Shown: piece by piece, positions 57,961-64,000 of the stretch
How positions within the stretch are numbered: the stretch's first letter is position 1
Layout of the letters: each line of letters opens with the position of its first letter
NCBI GenBank assembly: GCA_018398765.1
Contig: JAHBMJ010000288.1
Coordinates: 53,972 to 117,971, forward strand
Source: Chromera velia
Lineage: Eukaryota > Sar > Chromeraceae
DNA length: 64,000 nucleotides
Reading direction: 5' to 3'
The notes under the pieces: model-generated
Database searches by the model: none
Told to the model about the DNA's origin: nothing
What the model saw: only the letters and a program-made list of their open reading frames with translations
Made by a program: the position numbers and the translations under genes

Positions 57961-59118
57961 CACCAGACACAGCATCTGTTCAAACCTGTTGTCGAGATTT
58001 TCGAAGCGCTCCCTGCCTCCTTGGAGCATCTGAACTTCGTCAAGGCCTTCGTGACCCCTGCAGCCATGCAGTGAGTGGAAAGAGACAGGAAGGATTCTAA
58101 CTCTCCGAGTCTGCGTCCATTTGCAGAGGCAGTGAGGACAGGCAACGTTGATTGTCTGAAGACCCTGGAGCTGGATATGGGTCTCTTCGGGAGCATGGAG
58201 GAGCTGTCTTTTTTGGCCGTGAAGCCACTAGACATCGAGTGCTTTCGTTTGAAGGAAAATCCCCGAGGGAGAGGCTTTGAGTGAGATCGACCGGACCCCC
58301 ATTCTTACCAGGGCTGTTCGTCCTTGATTTCCTCGGACACCTCTCAATTTGCGCTCCCTCACGTGCTCTGCATGTGTGCCTCTGGTCCCTACCTTGCATG
58401 CGCACATGCACCTTCAGAGGATTGCCTGAATGCTCGAAGCCTTCGAGACTGGGAGAGCTCCGGGCCGGGCCCTCTCCTCGAATTTAAGTCTGCAGTCTCT
58501 CTGTAGTTTGCCATGCAGTCCCATGCGAGCTTGTAGAGGCCTTCATGAGTGAGTGCTTGAAGAGTCTAAACTGTCCCTGTGCTCCGAGTAACTGTTCTGA
58601 GGCTGGAATTGAAAACAGACTGCGAACCGAAGAGGTGGGGGAACGGTGCAGGTTTGGTGATCTCCCTTCCCGTCTCTCCCAACCATCCGCTGCCGGATAG
58701 AGCGGTTCCACCTTGGTGTTTTGTGTGTCAGAGGCGACTGCACCCTCGAGTTTTGACTGCTTTGGCAGAGAACAAGCTTGCCGGTCTTCTGCCTCACACT
58801 TCGCGCGCCCTTGATTTGGGAAGATACAGTAGGAGACGGAAGGAGGAGGGGGACTTTTTGAAGCTTTTTCGGGTTAGCTCGGTCATGCCGGTCGTCTGGC
58901 TTCATTGGGCTTGCGTGAAAGTCTGCAGGGGTACGACTGTAGCAAGCCAATGAGAGCCCTGTGCATTGAGCATAACATGGTTGTCGCAACTAAATCTCCC
59001 ATGCCCCCCAGTGAGTTTTTCGCTGAAGAGCGAGGAGTACGTTGTGTTGTTGAGTGAAGTGCTCCGGGAGGGCAATTTCGTTGGGCTCCGGAAGGTTGTT
59101 TTGGCTGGGCGGTTAGGA
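57961..59118 (+). pseudogene. Scattered LRR gene remains
   Basis: Several plus-strand pieces in different frames have LRR spacing: LFKPVVEIFEALPASLEHLN then FVKAFVTPAAMQ (57961-58071); FAEAVRTGNVDCLKTLELDM (58123 onward, stop at 58284); LVEAFMSECLKSLNCP (about 58530-58580); LHPRVLTALAENKLAGLLPH (about 58738-58800); LLSEVLREGNFVGLRKVVLA (about 59041-59115, then TAG). Stops and frame changes separate them, and no intron set joins them neatly. This looks like a decayed relative of the LRR gene at 13.5-15.9 kb, although a heavily spliced live gene cannot be ruled out. Confidence 0.5.
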
Positions 59119-59455
59119 TAGCGAAGGGGTGTGTGGCGGCTGATTTGATCAGAGCGTTTTGTGCATCTGGAGCTAGAGGGTTTGCCTTAATTTTCTGGAG
59201 AGCCTGAGCGAGTCGGACAGATTTTCAAATTGCAGATCGAGGGGGGCGTTGAGCTGTTGAAAACTGGTACTGAAACAAAAATTTCCAAATCTTCGGTTTC
59301 TCTCTCACCTTGCATTCCTGTGCGTTAGGAGATGAGGGGGTTTATTCGCTAAGCCCCTGGGGGGGTGAGGGCTTGGGTGCTTAGAGAGTTTCGGAGATTT
59401 TTTTTTGGACAGAGAAATCATTTTCCTGCGGGATCAATCGAGAGTTTGGATGCAC

Positions 59456-59515
59456 TTTTGGATCGAAGCCGTGTCTCTGAAAGGCAATTTTGGATCGAAG
59501 CCGTGTCTCTGAAAG
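59456..59515. repeat. Tandem duplication of about 28-32 bp
   Basis: TTTTGGATCGAAGCCGTGTC and the following eight bases occur twice in direct succession (59456-59483 and 59488-59515), perfectly conserved, so the duplication is young. Confidence 0.85.
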
Positions 59516-61783
59516 TCCCCCCTCTTTTAGAACAGGTTTACCTCTTCAGCTGCCCTAGCGTTGGGAAGGGGCCTTTGCCGAAATAATTGCTGTGCTCTTA
59601 CTTTGGTACGTGTCTGCATGGAGGGCCGCCGCGCAATGATCAATTAAAAGATTAATTGACCTTCGGGGATCATGGATGCAGCATTATATGCTAGCATAGA
59701 CAGTGGGGGAGGGGTGGCGTGCTTTGGGTGGGTGAGTCGCTTCGCATGCATTCTTTTATTGCTTTTGTTTTTCATAAAAAGTCTTTGAGATTAGAAATCT
59801 AATTTGAGATTAGTCTTTCTACACTCTTAGCTACTAGTAGACTCTCTAAGTATGTCAGTGATCTAGAAAGTTACAATTTTACTCTCGATCTCTAGATCGA
59901 TCTAAGTAATTTTATAACAAATTAGTCCGACAACACCTTTAACAAGACTTCGATCGACCCTAAACTTTAAACATACTGCTTTGCCCCCCCTGTCCAGCCA
60001 CCTTATGGCGTCCAGACAGAAGGTAAAGCGAGGATAAGAACCCTGGGGAAGATCTAGAGAAGGAACGTGTGCAACGCTAACTGAAGCAACACTTTACAGG
60101 TTTAGGTAAACGAGGTCTCAATCCTGCTTTGACTCTAGGAGGTTCTATTGGGCTTTGTCTTCAGACTTCTCCCGACTCCAAATAAATCTGACTCTATAGG
60201 TACAACTAGAGATTCAATGACTTCGGCTGACTTCAACTCGAACCCTGTCGTAGGATGTTCCTCAGACAACATGTTGTTAAAGAGGCCAAACGTAGACTTG
60301 CATGCATGCGCAGAGCTTCGAGTGCGACACGTACAGGCAGACTGCGTATACGCGCGGTGGCGGGGCATGACATCGGCACGAGGGCTCATTCAGATACAGC
60401 GCATGCGAGGGTCCAGAGGGCGGCGCCACAGAGTAGAACTCCACAGTACTTCAATTTAAATTTTTATGACTTTATATATGTTACACTTTAGAATTAATTG
60501 ACAAGGATAGGATATAGGATTAATGTCTAGAGCTAGGTCTGGAGGATTAATTCGTCTCTTGCCCCAATGCCAAGCAATCGACGTGCGGCATCAAGGAAAA
60601 AAAGCGCATACACGTGTTGGATCTTCCTGGCTAGCTTCCACGCCCGATGATAATAAGATCGAGGTCTTTTCTTTTATTATTTCTTTCTAGTCTTTAAATT
60701 CTAGATTTTTTTCATGCACTTTTTAAAACAGTGAGAAAAAGACCTAAAAATATGCATCTAAAAACCTTCAAATTATAAGTAGCATTCAAAATGAATGTTA
60801 AACTATGAGGCTTTGAGGTTCAAGTTTTATTTCATAATTCATTTAACGTAAAGTCATGCAGATCATAAACATTATTTCACTCTAAACTTTTACAGATCAT
60901 CTAGGCGTAGGACATCAAAATTAAATAATAAAACATACCATCATTTTTTGAAATTTTTTTTTTTTAATATTTGATTTTGGTTTTTTTTGTTTTTGAAACT
61001 ATCAAATTATAAGTCAAGACACTAGTCAAGACGTAAGTTCTAACTGAAGTTTACTAAGAAGTTTAACCAGCTTTATAAAAAGAATGGTGATTAAAATTTA
61101 GTATATCATACTTGCTATTATAAATCATACCCACTCGATCTAGCCAATGAAGATTTTCAATTATCTTAAGTGTGCCAGTAGTGAACAACAAAATGCAACC
61201 TAGTTATCAATAAGCATTTTAATCTATATTTCTAGCTATCTTTTTTAGAGCATCTCACAGTAATACTGATTGTCACCTACAATTAAGCTAGCTAGTAAGC
61301 TAGCTTGCAAGGATGTGCTTTAATTTATTAAGCAAACAAAGAAGCAATCCGGTCAGTGGAGGTCCTCCGTAACGTACAGGTCTCTGCTTCAGACTCACGA
61401 TAATCGATCGGCAGGTCCTTCACTCACCGCATTCAGTCATTGCTTGCACGCCTCTGTCACAGCTCTGGTCACAACGTTAGTTAGATCTAGAGTTAGATAG
61501 AGCAAGAGGGACAGTTCCACTTCGCAGCATGCTTTCTCAGGGAATTAAGAGCCGTGCATAGCGTGGCAGTCAGGTGGAAGGAACAAGCGGTTAATTGAAT
61601 TTGAGGGTGCATGCTCAAAAGCTGAGGCTCTGAGCAGCAGGGAAGCAGCAGCATGGGTTGCGATGCAACACGAAGGCAAGGTGCATTCACGACGCACGCA
61701 AAGAAACTCATGAGCTAGGACGAACCAGCCTGCAGGGAAAGGAAACCGCATGCATGCGTGCAGAGAGAGACGAAAGAAAGACT

Positions 61784-61800
61784 GCATGCATGCATGCATG
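61784..61800. repeat. Overlapping TGCATGCA run
   Basis: Four-base units GCAT repeat to give several overlapping TGCATGCA palindromes. They lie about 2.2 kb before the right edge and downstream of the EGF-like gene. Binding by an ApiAP2-type factor is a guess from apicomplexan biology. Confidence 0.5.
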
Positions 61801-62026
61801 TAACTCCTTAAGCACGCTCCGTGAAGGCTGACTGTGTATGCAATCCAGAGAAAGATTGCCAACTACTACTACTAGATGCTTGCGACAGAACCACTCGATG
61901 CACACTCCCCCCCCAGCAATACCAAGCTAGAGCCCCCCCCTGACCCCATAACGCAGTCCACGTGTCTACATATACATGGAGGTGCACACTCAGAAATCAA
62001 GATGGATTGACGTCCTCCCTCTGAAT

Positions 62027-64000
62027 TCATCCCTTCAGCTCTGCCCTGGCCTCCCAATCAGGTGCGTCGGCATTCTTCCCCTCCGTCTTGACCGTCTCCT
62101 TGAATTGTTTGACCTCTTCTGCATCGGCCTGTGCCGCTGCCTCCCCATCTGCAACCAGGAGTCCGGGGGCAATTCTGGTCTTTGTCTCCCCATCGACCTC
62201 TTCCTCGATTTCCACCCACACGAAGTCGGTGGTCACGTAGGACTCCTCGCAGGCAATGCCGGTGAACCCACGGGGACATTCGCACTGGGAGGTCTCTCCA
62301 TTGGGCATGCGCATGCACTTGCCTCCGTTCTCACAGGGCTTGTGTCCCGCACCCGCGCAGGTCACGTCCTTTCCGTCGTTGGGGAAGGAAACTCCGACCT
62401 GCAGGCAGGCAGAGAGACATGCAGCTAGGTGAATGAATGCGCACACATTTCTGACAAGTGAAGCTCGGGGACAGTCATGTTGTCAGTTGAAAGAAAAAGC
62501 AGTGGACATGAACGATGATCGAACAGTTGGCAGGTGGGAAGGTAGGCAGGTAAGCAGGGAAAGTTGGAAGGAGAGGAGGCCACGCAAAAATCCCCTCGTT
62601 GGTACGTTTTTCGAGTCCTTTGTGCACACACCAGACTTGCTGGCCGGCCCACCGACTGACCTTCACGCGTGCGATCTTCTCCCAGCTAGAGGCGTCCTTG
62701 CACACCCCTCCGCACCAGCAGAGGTCAAGGACCTCGGGAGTGCGTGTGAGGACAGCCATGCCGTCCCACTCTTGGAGGGAGGAGGTGAACTCTGAGGGGT
62801 GGCTCCAGCAGTCAGAGCTGTCAGTGGGGTTGCAGTTGGACCCCCAGATCTTCTCGTTGGGCACAGACCCGGAGGCGCACTGCTGACCTTCCTGGATGAA
62901 CTTGAGGGTTGCCTTCGTGGCACCCACATAGGCCGGGGTCAGGCCGTGGCCCTTGACGCGGAGGCCGAAAGGTTCGTTGGCCATTACGGAGAGGGAGGGG
63001 AGGTCTTCATCGGAAGAGTGGGTGTAGATTCCCTCAACAGTCACAAACCCGACGTTGGTCCACAGACCCTCTGCACCGGAGTCACACTCACCAAAGCAAT
63101 GGCAGATTTCGAAAAAGCCAGGCTCGGTGAAGGTCACACCCTCCCAGTGCTGGAAAGTCACGCTGCCGTCTGCGTTCTGCAGTCCCTTGGGAACTGTCTG
63201 GGCGACATCGCCTGACTTGGTGGTGACAGAAGGGGCGGTTGTGGTATCGATGCCCTTGACTGTGGTGGAGTGGGCAGCCTGAGAGCAGGACATAGCGCCA
63301 GGAGCGGGCTGGAAGAACTTGACTCTAGAGTCGACTGTCTGGGTGTTGGTGGCCAAGTTGCCTACAGGGATGTTGAGGTCCGTTGGGACGTTCTTCTGGG
63401 CATAGAAGTTGTTCATGCTGCTGGTGGCGGGAATGCGAAGGACCTCAGGCTGTCCGGTCTTGACGGAATAGCCAACGCTCTCCCACCCAGAGGCTCTGTA
63501 CTTGCCGAGCTTCATCGTCACTTCAGTGCCGTCGTCAGTGCCCTCAAGCACAGCCTCCACGACTGCACATTTGACGTCTGTGGGCTCTCCAAAGGAGAAA
63601 TCAAGCCAGACTCTGCACTCGGTGTCGCTTCTGTCAGAGCATCCGAGGGTGGTTCCAGTCAGCCCCTCTCTGTCGTGCAGGAGAGTGTAGTCAGGTTCTG
63701 TGCTCTGCGTCTCTTCCTTTGCAACGGCATCGGTGGTCTCGGAATCAGAGGATGAAGTGGAGTTGTGGTCAGTGCCGAAAGCCCACTGCATCCAGTCACT
63801 CCAGGTGCTCTGCAGTCGTCTGCTGCTAGAACCCTCTTCTCCCTCGGATGCGGTCTGTGTGGTGGTGGTGGTAGCGGGTCTGGGAGGGGGGGGAGTCTCG
63901 GCATCAAGAGCAGCGGCTCCGGGGCCGTCATCGCTCTGGGTGGTCGTGTCATCAGAAGAGTCAGATGAGCCCATGGATCCGAAGAAATAGGAGAGCACAT
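62027..64000 (-). CDS. Secreted-type protein with CxC modules and EGF-like domain (3' part)
   Basis: The last two exons on the minus strand: 62661 to beyond 64000, and 62027-62398, phase 0, ending in TGA. The 5' end is outside the window. A Ser/Thr/Pro/Glu-rich region near the right edge is followed by two similar modules ending FEICHCFGECDSGAEGLW and LDLCWCGGVCKDASSWEKIA. Each has C-x-C...C then a Trp and a beta-strand V-x-V. The final exon has an EGF-like domain (CENGGKCMRM, CECPRGFTGIACE) and an acidic Glu/Ala/Lys tail. The even Cys content suggests disulphides and an extracellular or luminal location, but the signal peptide is not in view. Ligand and role unknown. Confidence 0.7.

Larger units (their letters stand above)
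59119..62026. other. Intergenic, mostly AT-rich, no gene seen
   Basis: From about 59740 to 61490 the DNA is strongly AT-rich with no coding signal. 60290-60430 is a GC-rich patch with TGCATGC and CGCG words. 61740-61800 holds a run of overlapping TGCATGCA palindromes. I see no RNA gene. Confidence 0.5.

Overview
This is nuclear DNA from a eukaryote with intron-rich genes. The mixture fits an alveolate, and a chromerid such as Chromera velia is my best guess. The reasons are coding exons separated by pyrimidine-rich introns ending in TGCAG, many copies of the palindrome TGCATGCA (a motif bound by ApiAP2 proteins in apicomplexans), a secreted protein with paired CxC cysteine modules and an EGF-like domain, and large LRR/ankyrin/F-box-like genes. 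I cannot confirm the species from sequence alone. All gene models were built by eye from reading frames, splice phase and GT/AG sites.

Layout. 0-3 kb: two degraded LINE (non-LTR retrotransposon) pieces lying tail to tail. 3.7-5.9 kb (minus): a three-exon 3-ketosteroid reductase (HSD17B7/ERG27 family), divergent from 6.5-10.8 kb (plus), a coiled-coil protein gene of about ten exons with a roughly 470-bp CTTT/CTGT tract in its last intron. 10.8-12.3 kb: AT-rich, with a third LINE tail. 12.3-15.9 kb (minus): an LRR gene whose 3' part was cut by a transposon with 8-bp target duplications, into which a TA-flanked palindromic MITE later inserted; the lost LRR tail is still readable beyond the insertion. 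16.1-17.3 kb (minus): ankyrin-type protein. 17.9-20.5 kb (plus): 872-residue protein with an F-box-like start. These three have few or no introns.

22.1-46.3 kb (plus): apparently one gene of about 52 exons whose splice phases agree nearly throughout; it begins with a signal peptide and encodes about 2,300 residues of no family I recognise. Three minisatellites and many microsatellites sit in its introns. 47.3-48.5 kb (minus): an intronless gene with two HNH nuclease domains in tandem. 48.5-55.1 kb: no confident gene; microsatellites and a diverged duplication of about 265 bp. 55.1-57.0 kb (minus): a three-exon coiled-coil protein. 58.0-59.1 kb (plus): scattered remains of an LRR gene. 59.1-62.0 kb: AT-rich and apparently empty. 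62.0 kb to the right edge (minus): 3' part of the secreted CxC/EGF-like protein.

The genes do not form one pathway. The shared themes are AT-rich islands carrying transposon relics between GC-richer genes, repeat-laden introns, and splice donors that often carry C at position +3.
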